Positions 1 through 7,749 of a DNA stretch of 27,747 nt are shown here, piece by piece; the first letter of the stretch is position 1; each line of letters starts with the position of its first letter. The notes beneath the pieces were generated by a model that saw only the letters and a list, made by a program, of their open reading frames with translations, was not told the DNA's origin and did not search any database. Origin of the DNA: JANNAV01 sp031384695 (GTDB lineage Bacteria > Pseudomonadota > Alphaproteobacteria > Rhodobacterales > Rhodobacteraceae); contig JANNAV010000031.1 of NCBI GenBank assembly GCA_031384695.1, forward strand, positions 1 through 27,747. Reading direction: 5' to 3'. A program made the translations under genes and the position numbers.

Positions 1-479
1 CGAAAGAAGATGACGAAAATGAACAACACATCCACCCGCGCCCTTGGGAACAGCAGCAGATACCCCCCCATCACCCCGGCAATCGCCCCCGATGCCCCCA
101 CCATCGGCACGCCCGATGCGGGGTTTGCCACCACCTGCAACCCCGCCGCCGCCAACCCCGAAAGCAGATAAAAGCCAAGAAACCGCAGCCGCCCCAGCAC
201 ATCCTCCAGATTATCGCCGAAAATCCACAAGAACAGCATATTGCCCGCCAGATGCATCCAGCCGCCGTGCAGGAACATCGACGTCACCAGCGCCTGCGGA
301 TTTTCCCCCGCCAGCAGCCGCTCGGGCACCAACCCCCAATTGTAGAAAAACCACCCCAGTGCGGCCTCATCGGCAATCGTCAGCCAACAGGCCAGAAACA
401 CCGCCACATTCACCGCAATCAACCCATAGGTGACATAGGGCACGGCCTCGGAAGGATTATGATCGCGGATCGGAAACAT
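1..479 (-). CDS. Rhomboid family intramembrane serine protease (3' end beyond window)
   Basis: The reverse strand reads from an ATG at 479 and stays open to the left edge, giving about 159 residues of an incomplete protein. It starts MFPIRDHNPSEAVPYVTYGL and has several hydrophobic segments. Two rhomboid signatures are visible: an HGGWMHLAGN segment (about residues 71-80, with the conserved His and Asn) and the catalytic serine motif VGASGAIAG (Ser near residue 130). The catalytic histidine of the dyad lies in a later helix and would be outside the window. Rhomboids cleave transmembrane segments within the inner membrane; the substrate here cannot be told. The gene lies 30 nt downstream of putA on the same strand, so it may be co-transcribed with it. 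Confidence 0.9.
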   Translation of the reverse strand, partial: MFPIRDHNPSEAVPYVTYGLIAVNVAVFLACWLTIADEAALGWFFYNWGLVPERLLAGENPQALVTSMFLHGGWMHLAGNMLFLWIFGDNLEDVLGRLRFLGFYLLSGLAAAGLQVVANPASGVPMVGASGAIAGVMGGYLLLFPRARVDVLFIFVIFF

Positions 480-509
480 GCCTCAACCTTTCCGATCCCG
501 CGCCCGGCG

Positions 510-3500
510 TCAAGCCGCCCCCACCTCGGCCAGCAGTTGCGCATTGCCGCCCGAGGCGGTGGTGTCGATGCAGACATGCCGCTCCAACAGCGCGTGTGCC
601 GCATCCGGCATGCCACCAATCAGCGGCAGGATCGGCCCCCGCCGCGCCGCCAGCGCCTGCGCCCGCAGCCGCCCGCCCGCCACATCGCCCCACCAAAGCG
701 CGCCCGAAAACCCCTCCAGCCGCGTCAATGCCTCAGGCAAAAGCCCCGGTGCCTCCACTGCGCGGCCCCCCAGCGCCCGGACAGCCTCCGATTGCGCCAG
801 CGCCGTCGCAGCCCCCGGCCCAAGGCACAACACCGGGTCGCGCGGCAACGAGGTCAGCAGATTGGACTCGCCCGTCGGCCCCGGCAACTCGCGCGCATGC
901 ACCGGACGCGCCATGCCGTGATCCATCCGCAGGCTGGCCGCCACGTCCATCTCGCCCGCCGCACGGTCTTCCGCCCCCGCTTCGGGTGCCGCAACCTGCA
1001 CGAACCGCCCCAGATACTCCGGCCCGCCCGCCTTTGGCCCGGTGCCCGAAAGCCCCTCACCGCCAAAGGGTTGGCTGCCCACCACAGCCCCGATCTGGTT
1101 GCGGTTGACATAGGTGTTGCCCACATGCAGCGCCTCGACAATCCGCTGCACCCGGTCATCAATCCGCGTGTGCAACCCAAAGGTCAGCCCGTAGCCCGTG
1201 GCATTCACCGCCGCGATCACCGCATCAATCTCGGCCGCCTTGAACGTCGCCACATGCAGCACCGGCCCAAAAATCTCGCGCGGCATGGCGGCAATCCCCG
1301 CCACCCTGATCACCACCGGACCAATGAAATGCCCAGCCGAAGGCGCCAGCATCTCCTTGATCACCCGGCCCTCGGCCCGCGCCGCCGCCACATATTCCAC
1401 AATCCCGGCCTTCGCCTCGGCATCAATCACCGGCCCCACATCAGTGGCCAGAGCCCAGGGATCGCCCAGCGCCAACTCGTCCATCGCCCCCGCCAGCATC
1501 TCCAACAGCGGCTCCGCCACATCCTCCTGCACATAAAGACAGCGCAGCGCCGAACACCTCTGCCCTGCCGACTGAAAGCTTGCCGCCAGAATATCGCGCA
1601 CCGCCTGTTCGGGTAGTGCTGTGCTGTCCACCATCATCGCGTTCAACCCCCCGGTTTCCGCAATCAACGGTGCCGAAGGGTTCAGATGATCGGCCATCGC
1701 CTTGCGGATGATCAGCGCCACCTCCGTCGATCCGGTGAAACACACCCCCTTCACCCGCGCGTCGCAGGTCAGCCCCGCCCCCACCGCCCCGTCGCCCGGC
1801 AACAGTTGCAGCGCCGATGCAGGCACCCCCGCCCGGTGCAGCAAATCCACCGCCAAAGTGGCGATCAAAGGCGTCTGCTCGGCAGGCTTCGCCAGCACCG
1901 CGTTGCCCGCCGCCAGCGCCGCCGCAACCTGCCCGGTGAAAATCGCCAAAGGGAAGTTCCACGGGCTGATGCAGGCAAAAACCCCGCGCGCGGGCGCGGT
2001 CAATGCCTCGGCCCCACTGGCGTAATAGCGCAGGAAATCCACCGCCTCGCGCAATTCCCCCACCGCATCGGCCAGCGATTTCCCAGCCTCGCGGGCCAAA
2101 ACCGCGAAAATCTGGCCAAATTCCGCCTCATACAAATCCGCCGCCCGCCGCAACACCTCGGCCCGCTCTGGCGCCGCCGCAGCCCATGGCTCGGCCAGCC
2201 GCAGCGCGGTATCAATATCCGCGCCCGATGCCGTCAGCACATAGCCCGCAATCTCACCCGTCGCGGGGTTCATCACCGCCAGCCGGGCCCCCCCCACGGC
2301 CCGCCCGGCAAGCCGTGGCCCCGCCTCGAACACCGTGGCCTGCCAGGGCCCGCGCGCAGCCTCGATCACCGCCAGATCGCCACTGTCCGTCAGATCAAAA
2401 CCCCGCGAATTCACCCGCGCGCCAAACAACGCAGGCCCCGTGGGGATCGCCGCATTCGCCACCGGCACCATCCTGTCCATCGCGTCCAGCGGGCAAGCCG
2501 CCACCCGCAAAGGCGGCACCTCCACATCGACAATCTGGTTCACGAAACTGGAATTCGCGCCGTTCTCCAGCAGCCGCCGCACGAGGTAAGCCAGCAGATC
2601 GCGGTGCGCGCCCACTGGCGCATAAATCCGGCAGCGGGTGCCGCGCGCCTCCAGCACGATATCATGCAAACGCTCGCCCATGCCGTGCAGCCTCTGAAAC
2701 TCGAAGGCGCGCAGATCGGTCGCAATATCCAGAATGGCCGCCACCGTATGCGCGTTATGCGTCGCAAACTGCGGATAAATCCGGTCCGTCATCCCCAGCA
2801 ATTTGCGGGCATTGGCAATGTAGGACACATCGGTCGCCTGCTTGCGGGTGAACACCGGGAACGACGCAAGGCCCAGAACCTGCGCCCGCTTCACCTCGGC
2901 GTCCCAATAGGCCCCCTTTACCAGCCGCACCATGATCTGCCGGTCAAGCCGCACCGACAGCGCATAAAGCCAGTCGATCACCGCCCCCGCCCGCCGCCCG
3001 TAGGCCTGCACCACCACGCCAAACCCGGCCCAATCCTTCAACGCCGGGTCCGACAGCACCGCCTCGATCACCTCCAGCGACAGCGCCAGCCGGTCCGCCT
3101 CTTCGGCATCAATGTTGAACCCCAACCCCGCAGCCTTGGCCAGCCCCGCCAGCGCCCGCACCCGCGGCACCAACTCCTCCATCACCCGCGCCCGCTTGGC
3201 CACCTCATAGCGCGGATGCAGCGCCGACAGCTTCACCGATATCCCCGGATTGGCCCGGATATCATCGCCCTTCGCCGCCGCCGCAATCGCCGTGATCGCC
3301 CGCGAATAGGAAAGATGATAACGCCGCGCGTCGGCCTCGGTGCGCGCGGCCTCGCCCAGCATGTCATAGCTGTAGGTAAAGCCCTTCGCCTCCAGCTCCG
3401 CCGCCCGCTTCATCGCAAGGGTGATCGTCTCGCCCAGCACAAAATTGCGGCCCATCTCCTTCATCGCCCGCGTCACCGCCGTGCGGATCACCGGCTCACC

Positions 3501-3953
3501 CAGCCGCTTTACCGCCGCCTTCAGATGCCCGACAAGCCCTCCCTCGCGGTCCTCCAGCACCTTGCCCGTCAACATCAGCGCCCAGGTCGAGGCGTTCACC
3601 AGCGACGACGCCGACTTGCCCAGATGCTTGCCCCAGTCCGAAGGGGCGATCTTGTCCTCGATCAGCGCATCCATGGTTTCCGCGTCTGGCACCCGCAACA
3701 GCGCCTCGGCCAGACACATCAGGGCTATCCCCTCATCGGTGGAAAGCCCGTACTCGGCAAGGAAAACCTCCATCAGCCCCGGTTTGGCCGAAGCGCGGAT
3801 CTGGCTGACCAGATCCGCCCCCGCCGCCGTGATCCGCGCCCGCGCAGCACCGTCAAGCCCCGCCTCCGCGATCAGCGCCGCCACCAGAGCCGCCTCGTCG
3901 GCCAGACTTTCACGGTCAATGATGGTCCAGCTTTCGGTGTTATCGCGGCGCAT
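510..3953 (-). CDS. putA: Bifunctional proline dehydrogenase / L-glutamate-gamma-semialdehyde dehydrogenase PutA
   Basis: This 1147-residue protein oxidises proline to glutamate in two steps. The FAD-dependent PRODH half occupies roughly residues 60-480, with motifs such as LVKGAYWDAEVKRAQ, ATHNAHT and GANSSFVNQIVD. The NAD-dependent aldehyde dehydrogenase half spans roughly 590-1010: FTGSTEVA, AETGGLNAM with the general-base Glu, and GQRCSALR with the catalytic Cys. A further C-terminal segment ends in DTTASGGNAQLL, the conserved C-terminal motif of long PutA proteins. The N-terminal ribbon-helix-helix DNA-binding domain of E. coli-type trifunctional PutA is absent, so this enzyme should not repress its own gene. 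GGAG at 3960-3963 supports the start. The divergent Lrp-type regulator next to it is the obvious candidate controller. Confidence 0.97.
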   Translation of the reverse strand: MRRDNTESWTIIDRESLADEAALVAALIAEAGLDGAARARITAAGADLVSQIRASAKPGLMEVFLAEYGLSTDEGIALMCLAEALLRVPDAETMDALIEDKIAPSDWGKHLGKSASSLVNASTWALMLTGKVLEDREGGLVGHLKAAVKRLGEPVIRTAVTRAMKEMGRNFVLGETITLAMKRAAELEAKGFTYSYDMLGEAARTEADARRYHLSYSRAITAIAAAAKGDDIRANPGISVKLSALHPRYEVAKRARVMEELVPRVRALAGLAKAAGLGFNIDAEEADRLALSLEVIEAVLSDPALKDWAGFGVVVQAYGRRAGAVIDWLYALSVRLDRQIMVRLVKGAYWDAEVKRAQVLGLASFPVFTRKQATDVSYIANARKLLGMTDRIYPQFATHNAHTVAAILDIATDLRAFEFQRLHGMGERLHDIVLEARGTRCRIYAPVGAHRDLLAYLVRRLLENGANSSFVNQIVDVEVPPLRVAACPLDAMDRMVPVANAAIPTGPALFGARVNSRGFDLTDSGDLAVIEAARGPWQATVFEAGPRLAGRAVGGARLAVMNPATGEIAGYVLTASGADIDTALRLAEPWAAAAPERAEVLRRAADLYEAEFGQIFAVLAREAGKSLADAVGELREAVDFLRYYASGAEALTAPARGVFACISPWNFPLAIFTGQVAAALAAGNAVLAKPAEQTPLIATLAVDLLHRAGVPASALQLLPGDGAVGAGLTCDARVKGVCFTGSTEVALIIRKAMADHLNPSAPLIAETGGLNAMMVDSTALPEQAVRDILAASFQSAGQRCSALRCLYVQEDVAEPLLEMLAGAMDELALGDPWALATDVGPVIDAEAKAGIVEYVAAARAEGRVIKEMLAPSAGHFIGPVVIRVAGIAAMPREIFGPVLHVATFKAAEIDAVIAAVNATGYGLTFGLHTRIDDRVQRIVEALHVGNTYVNRNQIGAVVGSQPFGGEGLSGTGPKAGGPEYLGRFVQVAAPEAGAEDRAAGEMDVAASLRMDHGMARPVHARELPGPTGESNLLTSLPRDPVLCLGPGAATALAQSEAVRALGGRAVEAPGLLPEALTRLEGFSGALWWGDVAGGRLRAQALAARRGPILPLIGGMPDAAHALLERHVCIDTTASGGNAQLLAEVGAA

Positions 3954-4058
3954 GGTGTTCTCCTGTGATTTGGCCTATGATACACCGGGTAAGGCAGTCT
4001 GTTGTCCCGATCTTTCGCAAGTTTGCAGCCATATCGCCCGATAAACCGGAATCTCACC
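3954..4058. promoter_or_regulatory. putA / Lrp-regulator divergent intergenic region
   Basis: These 105 nt separate the divergent start codons of putA and the Lrp/AsnC regulator and must hold both promoters and probably the regulator's binding sites. It is less GC-rich than the flanking genes. I see no -35/-10 pair good enough to name on either strand. The putA ribosome-binding site (GGAG on the minus strand) is at 3960-3963. Confidence 0.5.
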
Positions 4059-4538
4059 ATGCAAACCGCCCGCCCAGACCTTGACCGATTTGATCACGCC
4101 ATCCTGCGTGTGCTGGCCTGCGAAGGCCGCATCACCGCCACCGAACTGTCCCGCCGCATCGGCCTGTCAAAATCCCCCACCCAAGCCCGGATGAAACGGC
4201 TGGAAGAGGATGGCGTGATCACCGGCTACGCCGCCCGCATCAACCCAGCCAGCCTCGGCCTCGCCCATGTGGCCTTCGTCGAGGTGCGCCTGTCCGATAC
4301 GCGTGAGGCCGCCCTGCAGGCCTTCAACAAAGCCGCCCTGCTGATCCCCGAGGTGGAGCAATGCCACATGATCGCCTCGCGCTTTGATTATCTGCTGAAA
4401 GTGCGCACCGCTGATATTCAGGATTACCGCCGCGTGCTGGCCGAGCGGATTTCCGCCCTGCCCCATGTCGCCAACACCTCCACCTACGTGGCTATGGAAA
4501 CGGTGAAAGACGGCGCGCAACCGGCAATGAAACTTTGA
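4059..4538 (+). CDS. putR: Lrp/AsnC family transcriptional regulator, probable proline-responsive activator of putA
   Basis: This 159-residue protein starts MQTARPDLDRFDHAIL. An N-terminal winged helix-turn-helix (about residues 8-60, including ITATELSRRIGLSKSPTQAR) is followed by an AsnC-type ligand-binding/oligomerisation domain (about 70-150). An upstream in-frame ATG at 4002 would add 19 residues, but the family normally begins just before the helix-turn-helix, so 4059 is preferred. Lrp-family activators placed divergently from putA (PutR) are known in alphaproteobacteria and respond to proline. That function is inferred here from the family and the divergent arrangement. The PutA encoded next door lacks a DNA-binding domain, which fits regulation from outside. 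Confidence 0.9.
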   Translation: MQTARPDLDRFDHAILRVLACEGRITATELSRRIGLSKSPTQARMKRLEEDGVITGYAARINPASLGLAHVAFVEVRLSDTREAALQAFNKAALLIPEVEQCHMIASRFDYLLKVRTADIQDYRRVLAERISALPHVANTSTYVAMETVKDGAQPAMKL

Positions 4539-4563
4539 ACGCCCGGCGGGCGTAGCGTCGCTC

Positions 4564-4911
4564 ATGGACCGCTTCACTGATCTTGTCGGCCGCCTACTGA
4601 TCGCCGCCCTCTTCGTGGCGGGGGCGGCGCAAAAATTGCTGGACCCTTTGCCAGTGCAAACCCTGCTCGCCTCCGCTGGCCTGCCCCCGGCGCTGGTCTG
4701 GCCCGCCGCCGCCTTCAACGCCGCCGGGGCGCTGGCGCTGATTTTCGGCTGGCACCTGCGCGCATGGGGGCTGGCCCTTGCCGCCTATTGCATCGCCACC
4801 AGCTATTTCCACCTGATCCCCGCCGATCCGTGGCAAATGTCGATCTTCGTGAAAAACTGGGCCATCGCGGGCGGCCTTCTGGTGCTGTCTTCGGCACCCG
4901 GCAAGCCCTGA
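4564..4911 (+). CDS. DoxX family small membrane protein
   Basis: This protein has 115 residues and four predicted hydrophobic segments. It opens MDRFTDLVGRLLIAALFVAG, followed by the AQKLLDP segment typical of DoxX-like proteins, and ends with a last helix near IAGGLLVL. DoxX-family proteins sit in the inner membrane; some are linked to redox or thiol-stress complexes, but the role of this one is unknown. It begins 25 nt after the Lrp-type regulator. The gap holds an inverted repeat (ACGCCCG-G-CGGGCGT, 4539-4553) without a U-tract, so read-through from the regulator is plausible. Confidence 0.8.
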   Translation: MDRFTDLVGRLLIAALFVAGAAQKLLDPLPVQTLLASAGLPPALVWPAAAFNAAGALALIFGWHLRAWGLALAAYCIATSYFHLIPADPWQMSIFVKNWAIAGGLLVLSSAPGKP

Positions 4912-4927
4912 CAGCGGCAAAAGCCAA

Positions 4928-4948
4928 GGCCGGATCACCGACCCGGCC
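4928..4948. terminator. Candidate bidirectional hairpin between doxX-like gene and tRNA-Leu
   Basis: A GGCCGG / CCGGCC stem with a 9-nt loop lies between the convergent ends of the DoxX-like gene and the tRNA-Leu gene. Read on the minus strand, the stem is followed by a T-rich stretch (TTGGCTTTTG), as expected for a terminator of the tRNA transcript. On the plus strand there is no clear T-tract. Confidence 0.45.
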
Positions 4949-4963
4949 CTGCCATTCGAAAAT

Positions 4964-5270
4964 TGGTGCGGACGGCGGGACTCGAACCCGCACTCCCGAA
5001 AGGGAAGCAGATTTTCTTACCACTTCGGCTTTCGCCGCCGCCCTTTGGGGGCGTTCGTGGTCTGGACTGTCCCTTCACCATGGCCTTCTCAGGCATTAGG
5101 TGCCACCCGTCCAGTCTCTACACCTTCCCCCTTGCGGGGGCTTGGCTCGGGATTGGCTTAAGGCCCGAAAGCCCGTTAGCGTTCCCCGACTTTGAGCGGT
5201 TCTACGCCACGGATTTCCCCGTGGGCACTCCAATTAAAGTCTGCAGCGTCTACCATTTCGCCACGTCCGC
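4964..5270 (-). tRNA. tRNA-Leu(UAA) interrupted by a group I intron
   Basis: The two exons are 5270-5237 and 5015-4964 on the minus strand; joined, they give an 86-nt class II tRNA with an encoded CCA. The acceptor stem is GCGGACG / CGTCCGC. The anticodon stem is GCAGA / TCTGC (5 perfect pairs), enclosing the loop CTTAAAA with anticodon TAA. There is a long variable arm (TTCCCTTTCGGGAGT), and the T arm is GCGGG-TTCGAGT-CCCGC. The intron interrupts the anticodon between U34 and A35, the same site as the well-known cyanobacterial and plastid tRNA-Leu(UAA) group I introns. Simple tRNA searches could miss the gene or call only a fragment. No consensus promoter is evident upstream of 5270. Confidence 0.93.
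5016..5236 (-). ncRNA. Self-splicing-type group I intron (221 nt) in tRNA-Leu(UAA)
   Basis: The intron follows U34 and ends in G (5016), as group I introns require. A P1 helix can be drawn: exon ACUU (5240-5237) pairs with intron GAGU (5230-5227), leaving a U-G wobble at the 5' splice site. The core elements are recognisable: a Q-like AATCCCGAGCCA (within 5143-5155), an R-like GTGTAGAGACTGGACGG (5107-5123), and an S-like GTCCAG (5062-5067) that pairs with CTGGAC of R to make P7. Extra hairpins fit the family: CCACGG/CCGTGG near the 5' end, CCCCC-GCAA-GGGGG, and CGGC-GAAA-GCCG near the 3' end, the last two with GNRA loops. It is too short for a homing endonuclease ORF. The match to the IC3 class is my inference. 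Confidence 0.9.
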
Positions 5271-5455
5271 ACTCAAGCAATCACCTGCCATATCAAGCCG
5301 CATAGCGCCAGACCAGATTGCGGATAACCCTCTGGCCAACAACGCCCCGCCTCATAGCCGACGACCCGCACTGATTCACCCGCCGCGCCGCAGCAATTGA
5401 CTTCAACTCAGCCTTTCGCCACAAGTTTAAGCATCCATTTCGCCCGAGGCCGCCC
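5271..5455. other. Intergenic region between tRNA-Leu and the CoA-transferase genes
   Basis: These 185 nt separate the divergent tRNA-Leu gene (minus) and scoA (plus), so promoters for both should be here. I found no convincing -35/-10 pair, repeat or hairpin, and no small gene that could be supported. Confidence 0.5.
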
Positions 5456-6217
5456 ATGAACAAAGTCTATCCCTCCGCCGCCGCCGCCCTCGACGGCGTG
5501 CTTGCCGACGGCATGCTGATCGCCTCGGGCGGCTTTGGCCTTTGCGGCATCCCCGAACTGCTGATCACCGCCATCCGCGACGCGGGCACCAAAAACCTCA
5601 CCGTCGCCTCGAACAACGCAGGTGTCGACGGCTTTGGTCTGGGCCAGTTGCTGGCCACCCGGCAGGTGCGCAAGATGATCTCCTCCTACGTCGGCGAAAA
5701 CGCCGAATTCATGCGCCAGTACCTGTCGGGTGAGCTGGAGCTGGAATTCACGCCGCAAGGTACCCTCGCCGAACGCCTGCGCGCGGGCGGCGCGGGCATC
5801 CCCGGCTTCTATACCAAAACCGGCGTTGGCACGGTGATTGCCGATGGTAAAGAGCATAAGGATTTCAACGGCGTAACCTATATTTTGGAACAGGCCATCG
5901 TGGCCGACCTCGCCATCGTCAAAGCGTGGAAAGCCGATCCTTCGGGCAATCTGGTGTTTCGCAAAACCGCCCGCAACTTCAATCCGCCCGCCGCCACTTC
6001 GGGCCGCATCTGCGTGGCTGAGGTCGAGGAAATCGTGCCCTTGGGCGCGCTTGATCCCGATATGATCCACCTGCCCGGCATTTATGTGCACCGGATCGTG
6101 CAGGGCACGCATGAAAAACGCATAGAAAACCGCACCACGCGCAAGCGCGAAGCCGCGCAGGCAGAAGTGGCCCCCGGTACTGCCGCCCGCGCGGCGAACA
6201 CTCAAAGAGAGGTTTGA
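5456..6217 (+). CDS. scoA: 3-oxoacid CoA-transferase subunit A
   Basis: This 253-residue alpha subunit belongs to a family I CoA-transferase, probably succinyl-CoA:3-ketoacid (acetoacetate) CoA-transferase, which activates acetoacetate in ketone-body or PHB breakdown. It starts MNKVYPSAAAALDGVLADGM. The glycine-rich CoA-binding region is seen as IASGGFGLCGIPE near residues 22-34, followed by the family's NNAGVDGFGLG and GGAGIPGFYTKTGVGT segments. The subunit B start lies 3 nt after its stop, and the two polypeptides should form one enzyme. The C-terminus carries an extra charged/Ala-rich tail (about 25 residues after THEKRIENRTTRK), making it slightly longer than the usual 230-240 residues. 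Exact substrate preference cannot be read from sequence. Confidence 0.92.
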   Translation: MNKVYPSAAAALDGVLADGMLIASGGFGLCGIPELLITAIRDAGTKNLTVASNNAGVDGFGLGQLLATRQVRKMISSYVGENAEFMRQYLSGELELEFTPQGTLAERLRAGGAGIPGFYTKTGVGTVIADGKEHKDFNGVTYILEQAIVADLAIVKAWKADPSGNLVFRKTARNFNPPAATSGRICVAEVEEIVPLGALDPDMIHLPGIYVHRIVQGTHEKRIENRTTRKREAAQAEVAPGTAARAANTQREV

Positions 6218-6220
6218 TCC

Positions 6221-6847
6221 ATGTGGGACCGCAATCAAATGGCCGAACGCGCCGGACGCGAGTTGCAGGACGGCTGGTATGTGAACCTTGGTATCGGCAT
6301 ACCAACTCTGGTGGCCAATCACATCCCCCAGGGGGTGAATGTGACGCTGCAATCGGAAAACGGCATGCTGGGCATGGGCCCTTTCCCGTTTGAAGGCGAG
6401 GAAGACCCCGATCTGATCAACGCCGGCAAACAAACCATCACCGAACTGCCCCAGACCGCCTATTTCGATTCCGCCCAGTCTTTTGCGATGATTCGCGGCG
6501 GCAAGATCGCCATGGCGATTCTGGGCGCGATGGAGGTGGCCGAGAACGGCGATCTGGCCAACTGGATGATCCCCGGCAAGCTGGTCAAAGGCATGGGTGG
6601 TGCTATGGATCTGGTGGCGGGCGTCGGGCGGGTGGTGGTGGTGATGGATCACACTTCCAAACACGGCGAGTCCAAGGTGTTGAAAGCCTGCACGCTACCG
6701 CTGACTGGCAAGGGCGTGGTCAACCGCATCATCTCCAACCTCGGGGTGCTGGATGTGGTGCCCGGTGGTCTGCGTATCGTTGAATGTGCGGCGGGCGTGA
6801 CCGAAGCCGAACTGCGCGCGGCCACCGAGGCCACCATTATCGGCTGA
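6221..6847 (+). CDS. scoB: 3-oxoacid CoA-transferase subunit B
   Basis: This 208-residue beta subunit partners subunit A. The motif SENGMLGMGP contains the catalytic glutamate (Glu46), which forms the glutamyl-CoA thioester in family I CoA-transferases. Other family segments are VNLGIGIPTL near the start, GGKIAMAILGAMEV, and MVPGK-like WMIPGKLVKGMGGAMDLVAG. The length is normal for the family. The ATG lies 3 nt after the stop of subunit A with an AGAGAGG-type ribosome-binding site inside the end of scoA, so translation is probably coupled. It ends 14 nt before the convergent lytic transglycosylase gene; no terminator is apparent in that short gap. Confidence 0.93.
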   Translation: MWDRNQMAERAGRELQDGWYVNLGIGIPTLVANHIPQGVNVTLQSENGMLGMGPFPFEGEEDPDLINAGKQTITELPQTAYFDSAQSFAMIRGGKIAMAILGAMEVAENGDLANWMIPGKLVKGMGGAMDLVAGVGRVVVVMDHTSKHGESKVLKACTLPLTGKGVVNRIISNLGVLDVVPGGLRIVECAAGVTEAELRAATEATIIG

Positions 6848-6861
6848 CCAACACTCCGGCC

Positions 6862-7749
6862 TCAGCCGCCCGCCGACAGCACCTTGAACACACAAGGGTC
6901 GGTCACCAGTTCCGGCGGGCTCAGGCACAACCCCTGCGCCACCGCCCAGGCCGCCAGCACCTTTGGCACATAATCGCGCGTCTCGGCATAGGGCGGCACC
7001 CCGCCGTTTGCCTTCACCGCCCCCTCTCCCGCATTATACGCTGCCAGCACCATCAGCGGATCGCGGTTGAACTCTTTCATCAGCCAATCCAGATAGGCCA
7101 CACCGCCCTTGATGTTCTGCCCCGCATCCTTGCTGTCGGCCACCCCGAATCGCGCCGCCGTCGCCGGGATCAACTGCATCAGCCCCTGCGCCCCGGCTGA
7201 ACTCACCGCATCCGCCCGCCCCGCGCTCTCGATGCCGATCACCGCCAGCACCAGTGCCGGCGAAACCTCGGTGCCAATGGTGGCCAGCAGGATCTCTTTG
7301 CCATAGCTGGTCGCGATTTCTTGCAGCCGCTGCAACCGGGGTGCCGCCACCGCCGATCCCCCCGGCCCCTGAGACAGCGTCGCCAAGGCCAGCGGAAAGC
7401 GCCCCTGCACCTCGTTTTGCCCCACCGGCACCTTATCCCAGAACCAGCCATAGGCCGCCCCCTTGGGGGCTGCAGGCAAAGGCCCCGCTTCGGAAGGGTT
7501 GGCCGCAACAGGCGCCGACGCTTTGGGATTGGGGTCAACCTTGGGCAGCAACGCCAGCACGCGTGCCTGCTCAACAGGGTCGATCTGCACCGTAATCCGC
7601 TTGCCCGGCAGGTTGTCGCCAACCTTCACCCGCTTGAAACTAAAGCCGCTTTGCGCCGCAGCCGTTTCTGAAGCAGCCGTTTCACCCGCAGCCGCAAGCG
7701 GCACGATCAGACAAAGGGCTGCGCCCAGAATAGTTACCAAAATACGCAT
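6862..7749 (-). CDS. Soluble lytic transglycosylase-type (SLT domain) periplasmic protein
   Basis: The protein has 295 residues from the ATG at 7749. It begins with a signal peptide (MRILVTILGAALCLIVPLAA, cleavage near residue 22). A longer in-frame ORF begins at 7893, but its extra 48 residues are basic and precede the signal peptide, so 7749 is preferred despite a weak ribosome-binding site. The C-terminal half is an SLT/lysozyme-like domain: catalytic Glu174 in IGIESAGR, then GAQGLMQLIP (186-195), AAYNAGEGAV (236-245) and YAETRDYVPKV (254-264). Such enzymes cut peptidoglycan glycan strands. The gene is divergent from the Tad pilus locus, so it may open the wall for the pilus machine; that link is inferred from position only. 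The N-terminal 100 residues are of unknown fold. Confidence 0.9.
   Translation of the reverse strand: MRILVTILGAALCLIVPLAAAGETAASETAAAQSGFSFKRVKVGDNLPGKRITVQIDPVEQARVLALLPKVDPNPKASAPVAANPSEAGPLPAAPKGAAYGWFWDKVPVGQNEVQGRFPLALATLSQGPGGSAVAAPRLQRLQEIATSYGKEILLATIGTEVSPALVLAVIGIESAGRADAVSSAGAQGLMQLIPATAARFGVADSKDAGQNIKGGVAYLDWLMKEFNRDPLMVLAAYNAGEGAVKANGGVPPYAETRDYVPKVLAAWAVAQGLCLSPPELVTDPCVFKVLSAGG

Noticed and set aside
252..1616. 454-residue plus-strand open frame opposite putA
   Set aside because: It is an Arg/Pro/His-rich mirror of the GC-rich putA gene, has no domain pattern, and the minus strand carries full PutA motifs.
1686..3968. 760-residue plus-strand open frame opposite putA
   Set aside because: Same reason: antisense of the PRODH/ALDH coding strand, with extreme Arg/His/Pro composition.
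4539..4553. Inverted repeat ACGCCCG-G-CGGGCGT as a terminator between the Lrp-type and DoxX-like genes
   Set aside because: No T-tract follows and the loop would be very small; recorded only as a possible weak attenuator.
4963..5400. 145-residue plus-strand frame beginning MVRTAGLEPALPKG
   Set aside because: This is the translated antisense of the tRNA-Leu gene and its intron; the RTAGLEPALP-type start is a familiar artefact of tRNA T-arm sequence.
5408..6664. 418-residue minus-strand frame opposite the CoA-transferase genes
   Set aside because: Antisense of two well-recognised subunits; no family pattern of its own.
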